Source: Luteibacter sp. dw_328
GTDB lineage: Bacteria > Pseudomonadota > Gammaproteobacteria > Xanthomonadales > Rhodanobacteraceae
Assembly (NCBI RefSeq): GCF_018449605.1
Contig: NZ_JAAVUW010000008.1
Span: forward strand, 186,001-250,000
Length of the DNA stretch: 64,000 bases
Direction: 5' to 3'
How positions within the stretch are numbered: position 1 is the first letter of the stretch; the number at the start of each line of letters is the position of its first letter. The notes under the pieces were generated by a model, which was not told the DNA's origin, did not search any database, and saw nothing but the letters and a program-made list of their open reading frames with translations. Positions 37,925 to 45,911 of this stretch are shown here, piece after piece. The position numbers and the translations under genes are program-made.

Positions 37925-39178
37925 CTACGGGGAAAGTCGCGGCACCCCGTGCTGGTCGCGTTCTTCGACCGCGGTGACTCGTGTGTCGATGCGATGGTTG
38001 CGCGCCTCAGGCAACGCCTCGGTGGCTTCACCACGAGCAAACGCCAGCGCGTTCCGGTAGCAACGCTGGGCAAGCTCCGGATGCGCTTCGCCGACATAGA
38101 CATCACCGAGGGCTTCCCACGCGTCGGCGTTCGGCGCGATAGCAAGCGCACGTTCGAGGAAGGGCTTCGCCTTACCCCAAAGACGCGCACGCACGCACAT
38201 ACGACCGACGGCCGTCAGTAGCGCGGCATCGTTCGGGTGTGTATCCACCCAGCCTTCCGCCCGCCGCAACCGCTGTTCCAGATCCTCCGCGCCCATGCCG
38301 CCATAGGTGGCGATGAGGGTCGGTGACCACTCGCGACGCAGCGCGGTTTCGATCTCGTCCATGGCCGCCATGCTCTGGCCGAATCCCGACGCACGGCGCG
38401 CATACGCATCGACGGCAGCCGACAGCCGGCGCTGGCCCTTCGGTAACTGCGACCAAAGCGTGGAGAGCGAAGCACCATCGGGCGCGCTGGCGATGTTCGC
38501 CGCGACCGCCCGGCTTTCCAGTTCGGCGAACGCACGTGCACCGAGCTCGCCGCTTTTCTGTAACGGATCGAGGGCGCGCACGGCATTACGCGCGTCACCG
38601 GATTCCAGCGAAGCCTCGGCGTATTCGATCCAGCCGGACGGCGTGAGCGATCCACTGTTCGCTTCGGGCGCCAGCAGGGTCGCCGCCTCGGCGGCGCGAC
38701 CCGCGCGACGAAGAAGGCGAGCGCGTAACACGCGCGCGGCGCGCGGCGTTTCCTGGGCCGCCTGATCGAGTGTTTCGAGAGCGCGCGTCGACTCGCCGTG
38801 GCGCTCGGCGGCTTCGGCGGCCGCGAGCAAGGCAGGGCCACGCACCGACGGGTAGCGCGCCGCGCGATTCAGATCGCGCTCGGCTTCGCCGTGACGGCCT
38901 TCGATCAGCGCGACGAGACCATCGGCGAGCCGACGACGACTGAGTCGCCGATGACGGCGGTTCAGCGCACCGAAGGGCCAGCGGATCAACGTGACCAGCG
39001 CAGCGATGACGGCCCAGGCGAGCAACAGGATCACCACGGCGCTGACGACGGTCATCTGCAACGTCGTGCCACGCAGCCGTATCAGAACCGAGCCCGGATC
39101 ATCCGCTACCCAATGCCAGGCGAACGCCGCGAGCACCGCGACCAGGATAAAACCGACAATCCAGCGCCATAGCTTCAT
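37925..39178 (-). CDS. hemY: HemY family TPR membrane protein
   Basis: Inner-membrane protein of 417 residues with two N-terminal transmembrane helices (MKLWRWIVGFILVAVLAAFAW and VVSAVVILLLAWAVIAALVTLI) and a region of tetratricopeptide-like helical repeats (RYPSVRGPALLAAAEAAERHG and later ALAIAPNADAWEALGDVY). It belongs to the HemY family linked to haem synthesis genes, probably with a scaffolding role; it is not the unrelated protoporphyrinogen oxidase of the same name. It overlaps hemX by ATGA and is last in hemD-hemX-hemY. It converges on the J-like gene. Confidence 0.92.
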   Translation of the reverse strand: MKLWRWIVGFILVAVLAAFAWHWVADDPGSVLIRLRGTTLQMTVVSAVVILLLAWAVIAALVTLIRWPFGALNRRHRRLSRRRLADGLVALIEGRHGEAERDLNRAARYPSVRGPALLAAAEAAERHGESTRALETLDQAAQETPRAARVLRARLLRRAGRAAEAATLLAPEANSGSLTPSGWIEYAEASLESGDARNAVRALDPLQKSGELGARAFAELESRAVAANIASAPDGASLSTLWSQLPKGQRRLSAAVDAYARRASGFGQSMAAMDEIETALRREWSPTLIATYGGMGAEDLEQRLRRAEGWVDTHPNDAALLTAVGRMCVRARLWGKAKPFLERALAIAPNADAWEALGDVYVGEAHPELAQRCYRNALAFARGEATEALPEARNHRIDTRVTAVEERDQHGVPRLSP

Positions 39179-40338
39179 GGCGTGGCCTTCGGAGCAGCCG
39201 TCGAAGCCGATGCGGGATGGGCGACAGACTCTGCATGCGCCGGTGCGGCGGCCGGGCCGGGCTGCAGCGCATGCACCGAACGCAGGTTATGCAGTTCGTT
39301 CATCGCAGCGCCCAGTTTCGGCGCGGCACCCTTGGCCTGGCTGGCCAGTAGCGCGGCGATCCGTACGCGAGCGGCCCGCACCGTCGGCGAGTTCGGATTG
39401 AAACGCGCCGCGAGCGTCGCGTCGACGCGCTTCAGCGCGGCAGCTCGACCCACGTCGTCATAGGCCAACACGGCGGCCTCGGCGTGGGCGACATCCAGCG
39501 CCGCGAGCTCGCGCGCAAGGCGATCGTCGGCGAGACCCAACGGCGTGCCGTCGTCATGGCTTACCTTGACGATGCTGCCGAGCGCATCGCCGGCGCGCTG
39601 CCAGAAACCACGCGTTTCGGTCGCGGCTGTCGGCGCATCGAGATCTTTCAGCGGCAAGGTAGGAATCTGCGCTCGCAGGTCGGCGAGCGCGGCAAGATCG
39701 CTTGCCCGCGCCGATGGCGCCACGGCCGCAAGCGCGTCGCGCTCCGCCTTCAGGCTCTGCCGGACGGCCGCGAACGCGCTGTCGTTCACCGCCGCGAGCG
39801 TGCTATCGGCGAGGTCGTAGGCGGAAAGCGCCCCACTGGCGTCGCCGAACAGCGCGAAGCGCTCCTTGGCCATGCGCAGCAAGGACTCCGCTTCGTCGAG
39901 CAGCATCGCGTCGTGCCCGCTGAGGCTTCGCTCGGACAGATTGGCGACGGCGTCTTCAAGATTTTTCGTACGTTCGGAGACACCGAGCATCTCTTCGCGG
40001 GCCGAGCGATTGACGCCGTCTGCGTCACTGACACGGCGACGCAGGTTGGCATTGTCGTCACGCAGACCGTCGACCGTGCCCTGCAGCGTGTCGACCTGTC
40101 CGCGAAGTCCGTTGGCGGCGCCGACGTCCTGGCGCATGGTCCAGACGGTCCACGCGGTGTAGCCGGCGGCGCCCAGGGCGGCCAGCGAGATCAGGATCGC
40201 CAGGGCAAGTGCGCCACCGCCACGGCGAGGTGCCGGGTCGGCAGTCCGCCGTGGGCTGGCAGACACAGGCGCGGCGGCCGGGGCCGGCGTCGCCGGAATG
40301 GGTGCGGTCGGTGGGGTCTCGGTCGTCATGCGAGGCAT
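39175..40338 (-). CDS. hemX: HemX family membrane protein
   Basis: A 387-residue protein: Pro/Ala-rich cytosolic N-terminus, one transmembrane helix (GALALAILISLAALGAAGYTAW is 22 long in total, residues about 43-63), a coiled coil (TLQGTVDGLRDDNANLRRRV) and a helical periplasmic domain with the family's LLDEAESLLRMAKERFALFGD. It is often annotated as uroporphyrinogen-III methyltransferase, but the sequence shows no methyltransferase domain. A second ATG three codons in is an equal candidate start. Confidence 0.9.
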   Translation of the reverse strand: MPRMTTETPPTAPIPATPAPAAAPVSASPRRTADPAPRRGGGALALAILISLAALGAAGYTAWTVWTMRQDVGAANGLRGQVDTLQGTVDGLRDDNANLRRRVSDADGVNRSAREEMLGVSERTKNLEDAVANLSERSLSGHDAMLLDEAESLLRMAKERFALFGDASGALSAYDLADSTLAAVNDSAFAAVRQSLKAERDALAAVAPSARASDLAALADLRAQIPTLPLKDLDAPTAATETRGFWQRAGDALGSIVKVSHDDGTPLGLADDRLARELAALDVAHAEAAVLAYDDVGRAAALKRVDATLAARFNPNSPTVRAARVRIAALLASQAKGAAPKLGAAMNELHNLRSVHALQPGPAAAPAHAESVAHPASASTAAPKATP

Positions 40339-40375
40339 GCTAGCAGGCCATACGCCAACGCATGGAATACATCCC

Positions 40376-41146
40376 TCAACGGCGCGTGAACGAGACCTCC
40401 GCAGCGGCCGCCAGCAGGTCGCCCGGAAGGGCCGAACGCGCCACGACGACGCGCTCGAAGCCGGTTTCCAACGCGATGTCCCGAAGCCGCTCGCTGCTGA
40501 CCACGGCCACGGCCTGGACCAGCCGGCGCCAGGCCGGGGCGATCAGGGCGCGATGCAGGTGATCCAGCGCTTCGGCGCTGGACAACAGGACCGCCGAGCG
40601 GCGGCCGAGCTTCAGCAGGGGATCGATATGACGGCGGTCGATGCGTGGGGCCACGCGGTGGTAGACATGGACTTCGTCGAGCACCGCGCCGCGCGCGAGG
40701 AGTTGCTCGCGCAGCAGGCCTCGGCCGCCGGGGGCGCCGATCAGGGCGACCCGCTTACCCGCCACCGCCGCCAGTTCGGGCAGGCCGAGCACGCCCTCGC
40801 TGTCCTGCGAGGTTTCCGGAAAACGCACATCGGTGAGGTTGGCGGTTCTCAGGGCCCGGGCGGTGCCACGACCCACGGCGATCACCGTGGCCCGGGTCGC
40901 CAGGGGCAACACGTCCGCCGCGAAGCGGACGGCGGCCGGGCTGGTGAAAACCAGCACGTCACCCTCGAGCGCGGCGCGCAGCGCGGCGTCCACCGCCGAG
41001 GCGTCTTCGATGGCGCGGAGCGATAGCCCAGGCACGCTGACCGGAATGCCTCCCAGCTTGCGTACCCGACGGGAGAGCGGGCCTGCAGTGCCCGCAGGGC
41101 GGGTGATGACGACGGTAACGTTGCGAAGAGGGTAGTTACGGCTCAC
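40376..41146 (-). CDS. hemD: Uroporphyrinogen-III synthase
   Basis: Cyclises hydroxymethylbilane to uroporphyrinogen III in tetrapyrrole synthesis. The 256-residue protein has the bilobed HemD pattern: VVITRPAGTAGPLSRRVRKLGG, LVFTSPAAVRFAADVL, VIAVGRGTARAL, VALIGAPGGRGLLREQLLARGA and LLSSAEALDHL. HemD is poorly conserved, but context with hemX-hemY supports it. Start at GTG (41144-41146) preceded by AGGA. First gene of the operon; hemC is not adjacent. Confidence 0.93.
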   Translation of the reverse strand: MSRNYPLRNVTVVITRPAGTAGPLSRRVRKLGGIPVSVPGLSLRAIEDASAVDAALRAALEGDVLVFTSPAAVRFAADVLPLATRATVIAVGRGTARALRTANLTDVRFPETSQDSEGVLGLPELAAVAGKRVALIGAPGGRGLLREQLLARGAVLDEVHVYHRVAPRIDRRHIDPLLKLGRRSAVLLSSAEALDHLHRALIAPAWRRLVQAVAVVSSERLRDIALETGFERVVVARSALPGDLLAAAAEVSFTRR

Positions 41147-41268
41147 GAAAGCATCCTGCTACTGAGCGCTCAGGATAGGAAGCGGCCGCCTTGCGGGCCA
41201 CTGCCGAAGGTCGTGGTTCGGCCATACGGGTGCGAACGGTTTGCCTTGCCTCGTAGACTTCGCTGCTT

Positions 41269-41733
41269 ATGACTCCCAACGACATTTCCCTCGCCGATCT
41301 CGAGCGCTTCATCCTCGATGGCATTCCCCTCGCGCGGGCCATGGCGGTGAGCATCGACAGCTTCGATGGCATGCGTCTGGTCATGACGGCACCGCTGCTG
41401 CCCAACATCAACGACAAGGCCTGTGCCTTCGGCGGAAGCATCGTGGCGCTGATGACCCTGACCTGCTGGGCCCTGGTCGAGGCCGTGCTCCGCGAGCGCG
41501 GGGAGGACTGCGATGTCTTCGTCGCCGATTCCACGGTGCGCTACCTGGACCCCATCTGGGACGACCTCCGCGCCGAGGCCACCCTTGCCCCCGGGGCCAA
41601 CTGGAAGGGCTTCTTTGGCATGCTGAAAGCCCGTGGACGGGCCCGTGGGGACTTCACCTGCGTGGTTCCGGGTGCGGACGGGAAACCGATGGCCAGCCTG
41701 GATGCGCGTTTCGTCGCCAAACGCCGGGCATAA
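41269..41733 (+). CDS. YiiD C-terminal-type hotdog thioesterase
   Basis: A 154-residue single-domain hotdog protein matching the YiiD_C thioesterase family: LERFILDGIPLARAMAVSIDSFDG, APLLPNINDKACAFGGSIVALMTLTCWALVE, FVADSTVRYLDPIWDDLRAEATL. Acyl-thioester hydrolase activity is inferred from the fold; substrate unknown. It is divergent from hemD with a 122-bp gap. Confidence 0.88.
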   Translation: MTPNDISLADLERFILDGIPLARAMAVSIDSFDGMRLVMTAPLLPNINDKACAFGGSIVALMTLTCWALVEAVLRERGEDCDVFVADSTVRYLDPIWDDLRAEATLAPGANWKGFFGMLKARGRARGDFTCVVPGADGKPMASLDARFVAKRRA

Positions 41734-41762
41734 TGCCGGCCGACGCCACGATGGAACCTGCC

Positions 41763-42176
41763 ATGCGCCGTATCGCCCTGCTTTTCCTCGTTCTTGCCGT
41801 ATCCCTGCTGTCCGGCTGCGCCACCGACATACGTAATGAAGCGCTCACCCGCACCACCAACGCCTATGCGTCGGCGGTCCGATGGGGTGACTGGGAAGGT
41901 GCGCAGAGCTTCCTCGACAAGGACTACATCGCCGACCACCCGCTCAGCTCCGTCGACCAGGGCCGGCTCGGCCAGCTGCGCATCACCGGCTATGACGAGG
42001 GCGGCGGCCCGCGGCCCGATGGCGACAACGAAGTCGTCCAGGTCGTCCAGATCAACGTGGTCAACATCAACACCCAGTCCGAGCGCACCGTGGTCGACCG
42101 CCAGCGCTGGCGTTACGACCCGGAAAAGAAGAAGTGGTGGCTGATGACCGGCCTGCCCGACTTCTCGCCGAAGTAA
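41763..42176 (+). CDS. Small lipoprotein of unknown function
   Basis: A 137-residue lipoprotein: signal MRRIALLFLVLAVSLLSGC with lipobox LSGC, so Cys19 would be lipidated. The mature part (TTNAYASAVRWGDWEGAQSFLD, then VVDRQRWRYDPEKKKWWLMTGLP) resembles NTF2-like helix-plus-sheet proteins. GGAA precedes this ATG; an in-frame ATG at 41751 is less likely because it would precede the signal sequence. No function is recognised. Confidence 0.85.
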   Translation: MRRIALLFLVLAVSLLSGCATDIRNEALTRTTNAYASAVRWGDWEGAQSFLDKDYIADHPLSSVDQGRLGQLRITGYDEGGGPRPDGDNEVVQVVQINVVNINTQSERTVVDRQRWRYDPEKKKWWLMTGLPDFSPK

Positions 42177-42182
42177 AGCCTA

Positions 42183-42188
42183 TATAAT
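42183..42188 (+). promoter_or_regulatory. TATAAT -10 box before the rhodanese-fold gene
   Basis: Consensus TATAAT 37 bases before the start codon, just after the lipoprotein stop. A convincing -35 was not seen. Confidence 0.45.
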
Positions 42189-42224
42189 CGGCCGTTTATC
42201 CCCACTGGGACGCGCAATAACCCG

Positions 42225-42671
42225 ATGAACGACGTACTGCACAAGTTGCCCGAATTCGCCAGCAACCATCTGCTGCTGGTCGCGCTGTTCGTGGCGATCC
42301 TGCTCGCCCTGCTCGGTGGCGAAGTGATGACCCTCTTCCGCAAGTGGAAGATGCTCACCCCGGCTGGCCTGACCCAGCTGATCAACCGCGATACACCGCT
42401 GATCATCGACCTCTCGGCCAGCGCCGACTTCGAAAAAGCCCATGTTCCGGGCGCCAAGAACGTGGCCATGAGCCAGTTCGACCCGGAAACGCAGAAGGAC
42501 CTCAGCAAGGCCAAGGACCTTCCGGTCGTGCTCATCGACAAGGACGGCCGCGGCGTCGGCAAGGCAGCCAACCGCCTGATCAAGGCCGGCTTCCAGAAGG
42601 TCTTCGTGCTCGACGGCGGCACCTATGCCTGGCAGACCGCCCAGCTACCGCTCGCGAAAGGCAAGAAATAG
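42225..42671 (+). CDS. Membrane-anchored rhodanese-like protein lacking the catalytic cysteine
   Basis: A 148-residue protein with one N-terminal transmembrane helix (HLLLVALFVAILLALLGG) and a cytosolic rhodanese domain (LTPAGLTQLINRDTPLIIDL, HVPGAKNVAM, LIKAGFQKVFVLDGGTYAWQ). In the active-site loop the usual cysteine is replaced by Asp105 (VVLIDKDGRG), so sulfur transfer is not expected; a binding or regulatory role is more likely. It resembles the YibN family, which in other gammaproteobacteria lies near secB; here it is followed by repeat DNA. Confidence 0.88.
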   Translation: MNDVLHKLPEFASNHLLLVALFVAILLALLGGEVMTLFRKWKMLTPAGLTQLINRDTPLIIDLSASADFEKAHVPGAKNVAMSQFDPETQKDLSKAKDLPVVLIDKDGRGVGKAANRLIKAGFQKVFVLDGGTYAWQTAQLPLAKGKK

Positions 42672-42683
42672 GCGTTTCTGGGC

Positions 42684-42887
42684 GGCTCGGCTTCGCCGTC
42701 GCTTCGTACACTTGGGCGTCTCGCGGGGAGACCTTGGTGCCCACCCTCGCGGCTCAGACACGTCCTCCGCGTTCGAGAAGGAAAGGCCGCTCCGCGGCCC
42801 ATGTACCTACTGGCCTACGGCCGCGCAGTGGCCTTTCCGGTACGAAACGCGGAGGACGTGTCTGAGCAGCGAGGGTGGGCACCGAGG
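42684..42887. repeat. MITE-like palindromic element, copy C
   Basis: The terminal inverted repeats at 42732-42749 and 42870-42887 match at 17 of 18 positions and have the same sequence family as copies A and B (GGTGCCCACCCTCG core). The interior is 156 bp overall and looks like the same half of the element joined head to head: both ends carry the motif CAGACACGTCCTCCGCG in opposite orientations. The 48 bp to the left (42684-42731) duplicate the right flank of copy B in reverse. It fills most of the gap between two convergent genes. Confidence 0.8.
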
Positions 42888-42935
42888 GCTCTGCGCCGCT
42901 ACGTCCGCGCCCGCCGCAGCGTGAGCTTTAACGCT

Positions 42936-43991
42936 TCAAAGACCGTGGATCCCCGCCCGACCCCGCAGGATCGCATCCAGCACGTCGGGCGCCACGTCGA
43001 ATGAATCGAAGTACAGCCGGTCTTCCGGCAGGTTCGCATCGATGAAGAGCTGGCGTCCGGCGGCGACCATCGCGGGGGGACCGCTCATATAGAGGTCGAA
43101 CGCGGCGAGGTCCGGAAAGTCTTCCAGCAGGGCCTCGTGAATGAGGCCTTCGCGAAGCCCGCTGGCGCGGGCCGCCTCGGGATCGGATAACACCGGCGTA
43201 AAGGTGATCGTCGGCGTGTCCGCCGCCCAGCCGCGCGCGAGGTCGGCGAGATAAAGGTCCTCGGCGATCCGCGCACCCCAGTAAATATGCATCGGTCGAC
43301 GCGTCCCGAGTGCGATGAAGTGCTCGACGATCGCCTTCACCGGTGCAAAGCCGGTACCGCCGGCCATGAACAGCATGGGTCGCTCGGAATCCTCGCGCGG
43401 CACGAAGGTGCCCAGCGGCACCTCGATGGTCAGCCGATCGCCGACCTTCAACGATTCATACACCCAGGAAGTGAAGCCACCGCCGGGCACATGGCGTACG
43501 TGAAGCTCGATCGTTCCGTCGGCGCGCGGGCCGCTGGCGATCGAGAACGGCCGATGCTTGCCATCCTCGAGAATCACGTCGAGGTACTGACCCGGCAGCC
43601 AGTTCAGCCGATCGTCGCCAAGCGGCTTCAGCCAGATACCTACTACGTCCGGTGCAAGCATGCGTCGCTCGACGACGACGGTCTCGGCACGACGGTGCGG
43701 GATGTCTTCCACCGACGCGATCTCGCGCGCCTGGATGGCGATGTCACCGCAGGGAACGGCCTGGCAGAGCAGGATCGCGTGACGCATGCGTGCCGGACCG
43801 GAAAGGGCCGTTGGCGGATTGCGCGGGTACGAGCATTCACCCTCGACGAGGGTGGCCTTGCAGCTTCCGCACACGCCGCCTCGGCACGAATACGGGAGGG
43901 CGATTCCCGCGCGCTGGGCGGCTTCGAGCACGGTTTCGTCGGCAGCGGCGTCGAATCGCTTGCCGGACGATGTCAGGGTTACGGTGGGCAC
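42936..43991 (-). CDS. 2Fe-2S ferredoxin/FAD/NAD(P) oxidoreductase (CDP-6-deoxy-glucoseen reductase-like)
   Basis: A 351-residue electron transfer protein. The N-terminal plant-type ferredoxin domain has the cluster ligands CRGGVCGSCKATLVEG and a later Cys in AILLCQAVPCGD. The FAD domain has HRPFSIASGP, and the NAD domain has MLFMAGGTGFAPVKAIVEH and YMSGPPAMV. Xanthomonadales homologues are annotated as CDP-6-deoxy-delta-3,4-glucoseen reductase, but the partner oxygenase or dehydratase is not nearby, so the true acceptor is unknown. The open frame runs further upstream into the divergent gene. I place the start at GTG 43991, which lies just after a TACAAT (43998-44003) and would give a leaderless message. 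ATG 44024 is the alternative. Confidence 0.85.
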   Translation of the reverse strand: MPTVTLTSSGKRFDAAADETVLEAAQRAGIALPYSCRGGVCGSCKATLVEGECSYPRNPPTALSGPARMRHAILLCQAVPCGDIAIQAREIASVEDIPHRRAETVVVERRMLAPDVVGIWLKPLGDDRLNWLPGQYLDVILEDGKHRPFSIASGPRADGTIELHVRHVPGGGFTSWVYESLKVGDRLTIEVPLGTFVPREDSERPMLFMAGGTGFAPVKAIVEHFIALGTRRPMHIYWGARIAEDLYLADLARGWAADTPTITFTPVLSDPEAARASGLREGLIHEALLEDFPDLAAFDLYMSGPPAMVAAGRQLFIDANLPEDRLYFDSFDVAPDVLDAILRGRAGIHGL

Positions 43992-44040
43992 CCGCGCATT
44001 GTAGGACAATGGCGGCTTGTTCATTACACGATGCCTGCCC

Positions 44041-44493
44041 ATGGCCATCTGGAAGCAACCCATCGACTTCGCGCGGATCAACGGCTGGAGCCGGGGCACG
44101 ATGATGGAGACGCTCGACATACGCTTCGTCGACGCGGGTGACGACTGGATTCGCGGCACCATGCCTGTCGACCACCGCACGCAGCAGCCGTTCGGGCTAC
44201 TTCATGGCGGCGCGTCCGTGGTGCTGGCCGAGACGCTGGGCAGCACCGCCGCCCTGCTCACGCTCGACGTGGAGAAGGAAATCGCCGTCGGCCTGGATAT
44301 CAATGCGAACCACCTCCGTGGCGTACGCAGTGGCCTGGTCACCGGCACGGCAAAAGCCATTCACCTGGGGCGGACCACCCAGGTATGGGAAATCCGCATC
44401 GAAGAGGAAGCCGGCAAGCTGGTCTGCCTGTCGCGGCTGACCATGGCGGTGATTCCATCGCCGGGTGGCGCCCCGGGAAATCTTCGCTCGTGA
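44041..44493 (+). CDS. PaaI/YdiI-type hotdog thioesterase
   Basis: A 150-residue acyl-CoA thioesterase of the PaaI family: FGLLHGGASVVLAETLGSTAALL holds the conserved HGG and the catalytic Glu, followed by GLDINANHLRGVRSGLVTGTAKAIHLGRTTQVWEI. It is close to YdiI/MenI enzymes that hydrolyse 1,4-dihydroxy-2-naphthoyl-CoA or similar aryl-CoA esters. Start ATG 44041. The stop overlaps the next gene's GTG. Confidence 0.92.
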   Translation: MAIWKQPIDFARINGWSRGTMMETLDIRFVDAGDDWIRGTMPVDHRTQQPFGLLHGGASVVLAETLGSTAALLTLDVEKEIAVGLDINANHLRGVRSGLVTGTAKAIHLGRTTQVWEIRIEEEAGKLVCLSRLTMAVIPSPGGAPGNLRS

Positions 44494-45434
44494 GTGAAGG
44501 TGCGCCGTATGCGGCGCTCTCGCCAGACGTGGTGCTCGCCGCGGTGGATGCCGCCGGATCGTGGAGCGACGGCCGCCTGCTGACCCTTAACAGCTACGAG
44601 AATCGTGTTTTCCAGGTGGGACTCGAGGAAGGCGGTTTCGTCGTCGCCAAGTTCTACCGCCCTGGCCGATGGACGGACGCAGCGATCGCGGAAGAGCATG
44701 CCTTCGCCCTCGAACTGGCCGCCGCCGAGCTGCCGATGGTGGCGCCCCTCGCGTTCGAGGGCCAGACATTGCTGCGCCACGCCGGCTACCGTTATGCGAT
44801 CTACCCGCGACGTGGCGGACGGGCGCCTTCGCTGGAATCGGCGGACCAGCTGGAATGGCTGGGCCGGCTGCTGGCACGCATGCACGCCGTGGGAGCGCGC
44901 GGCCACTTCCACGCTCGCGGCACCCTGGACCGGCCGACGATGATCGAAGCGCCCATGCGCGCGACACTCGGCTCCGCCTTGCTGCCGGCGCACCTGTTCG
45001 ACGCCTACCGTTTCGCGGCAGGCCGTGTCGATACCGCCGTCGCGGACCGCATCGAGGCCGTCGGCCCGGTGCACCGCATTCGCCTTCACGGTGACTGCCA
45101 TCCCGGCAACGTTCTGTGGACCGATGCGGGTCCGCATTTCGTCGACCTCGACGACGCCCGTACCGGCCCTGCCGTGCAGGACCTTTGGATGCTCGCCGGT
45201 GACGACGCCATGATGAAAGCCCTGCTCGAGGGCTACGGACAGTTCCGCGATTTCGATACCACCGAACTGGCCCTGATTCCCGTGCTGCGTGCGATGCGCC
45301 AGGTCCACTACGCCGGATGGATCGCCGAACGCTGGCACGATCCCGCCTTCCCCGCCGCCTTCCCCTTCGCCGCCGAAGCGCGTTGGTGGGAACAGCACAT
45401 CGCCGATCTCCACGAGATCGCCGACGACCTCTAA
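44490..45434 (+). CDS. srkA: Stress response kinase SrkA (YihE)
   Basis: Choline-kinase-fold Ser/Thr protein kinase of 314 residues, a homologue of E. coli YihE/SrkA which protects cells from stress-induced death. It has LNSYENRVFQVGLEEGGFVVAKFYRPGRW (ATP-binding lysine), HRIRLHGDCHPGNVLW (catalytic Asp and Asn) and FVDLDDARTGPAVQDLWML (metal Asp). Start at GTG 44490, overlapping the thioesterase stop by four bases; the longer open frame to 44385 is a shadow of that gene. Confidence 0.95.
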   Translation: MSEGAPYAALSPDVVLAAVDAAGSWSDGRLLTLNSYENRVFQVGLEEGGFVVAKFYRPGRWTDAAIAEEHAFALELAAAELPMVAPLAFEGQTLLRHAGYRYAIYPRRGGRAPSLESADQLEWLGRLLARMHAVGARGHFHARGTLDRPTMIEAPMRATLGSALLPAHLFDAYRFAAGRVDTAVADRIEAVGPVHRIRLHGDCHPGNVLWTDAGPHFVDLDDARTGPAVQDLWMLAGDDAMMKALLEGYGQFRDFDTTELALIPVLRAMRQVHYAGWIAERWHDPAFPAAFPFAAEARWWEQHIADLHEIADDL

Positions 45435-45448
45435 TCCACGGAGAACCC

Positions 45449-45892
45449 ATGCATTCTTTTTTCACCCGCGTCATCGCCGTTTTTGAGATCGCCGGCGGCC
45501 TGTTCGGCCTCGTCCACCAGTTCGATCGCCTCCTTGGCGGACGCTTCAGCGGCCTGGACGCCATCGTCGCCGTGCTCGGCGTACTGCTGTTCGCCTTCAT
45601 GCTCGTCGCCGGCATACTGCTGGCCAGCAACGATGGTCGCGGCACGCAAATGTCGATCTGGGCGCAATTCCTCCAGGCGCCCCTGATCGCGACGCCCGTC
45701 TTCAGTTACGCGCTGTCGAGCGGCGCCTTCGTCAACCTCTTCATCACCCTGCAGCGTGCCCCGCGGTTGGGTTTCGACTGGTCTATCGCGACACATGGCT
45801 GGCAGCTCGCCCTCGGTGGACCGTCGCCGGCGCACCTGGGCATCAACCTGCTGGCCCTGGTTTCCTGGCTGATCCTGCGCTTCGGTCGCTAA
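45449..45892 (+). CDS. Membrane protein of unknown function
   Basis: A 147-residue protein with three to four hydrophobic helices (FFTRVIAVFEIAGGLFGLVH, IVAVLGVLLFAFMLVAGILLA, FLQAPLIATPVFSYALSSGAFV and a C-terminal LGINLLALVSWLILRF). GGAG lies seven bases before the ATG, 14 bp after srkA, so it is probably in the same operon. No family recognised. Confidence 0.82.
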   Translation: MHSFFTRVIAVFEIAGGLFGLVHQFDRLLGGRFSGLDAIVAVLGVLLFAFMLVAGILLASNDGRGTQMSIWAQFLQAPLIATPVFSYALSSGAFVNLFITLQRAPRLGFDWSIATHGWQLALGGPSPAHLGINLLALVSWLILRFGR

Positions 45893-45911
45893 GCCCCGGT
45901 ATCATGGCGGC

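Noticed and set aside
39175..40338. Annotation of hemX as a uroporphyrinogen-III methyltransferase
   Set aside because: The sequence has one membrane helix, a coiled coil and a helical domain, and no SAM-binding methyltransferase motifs.
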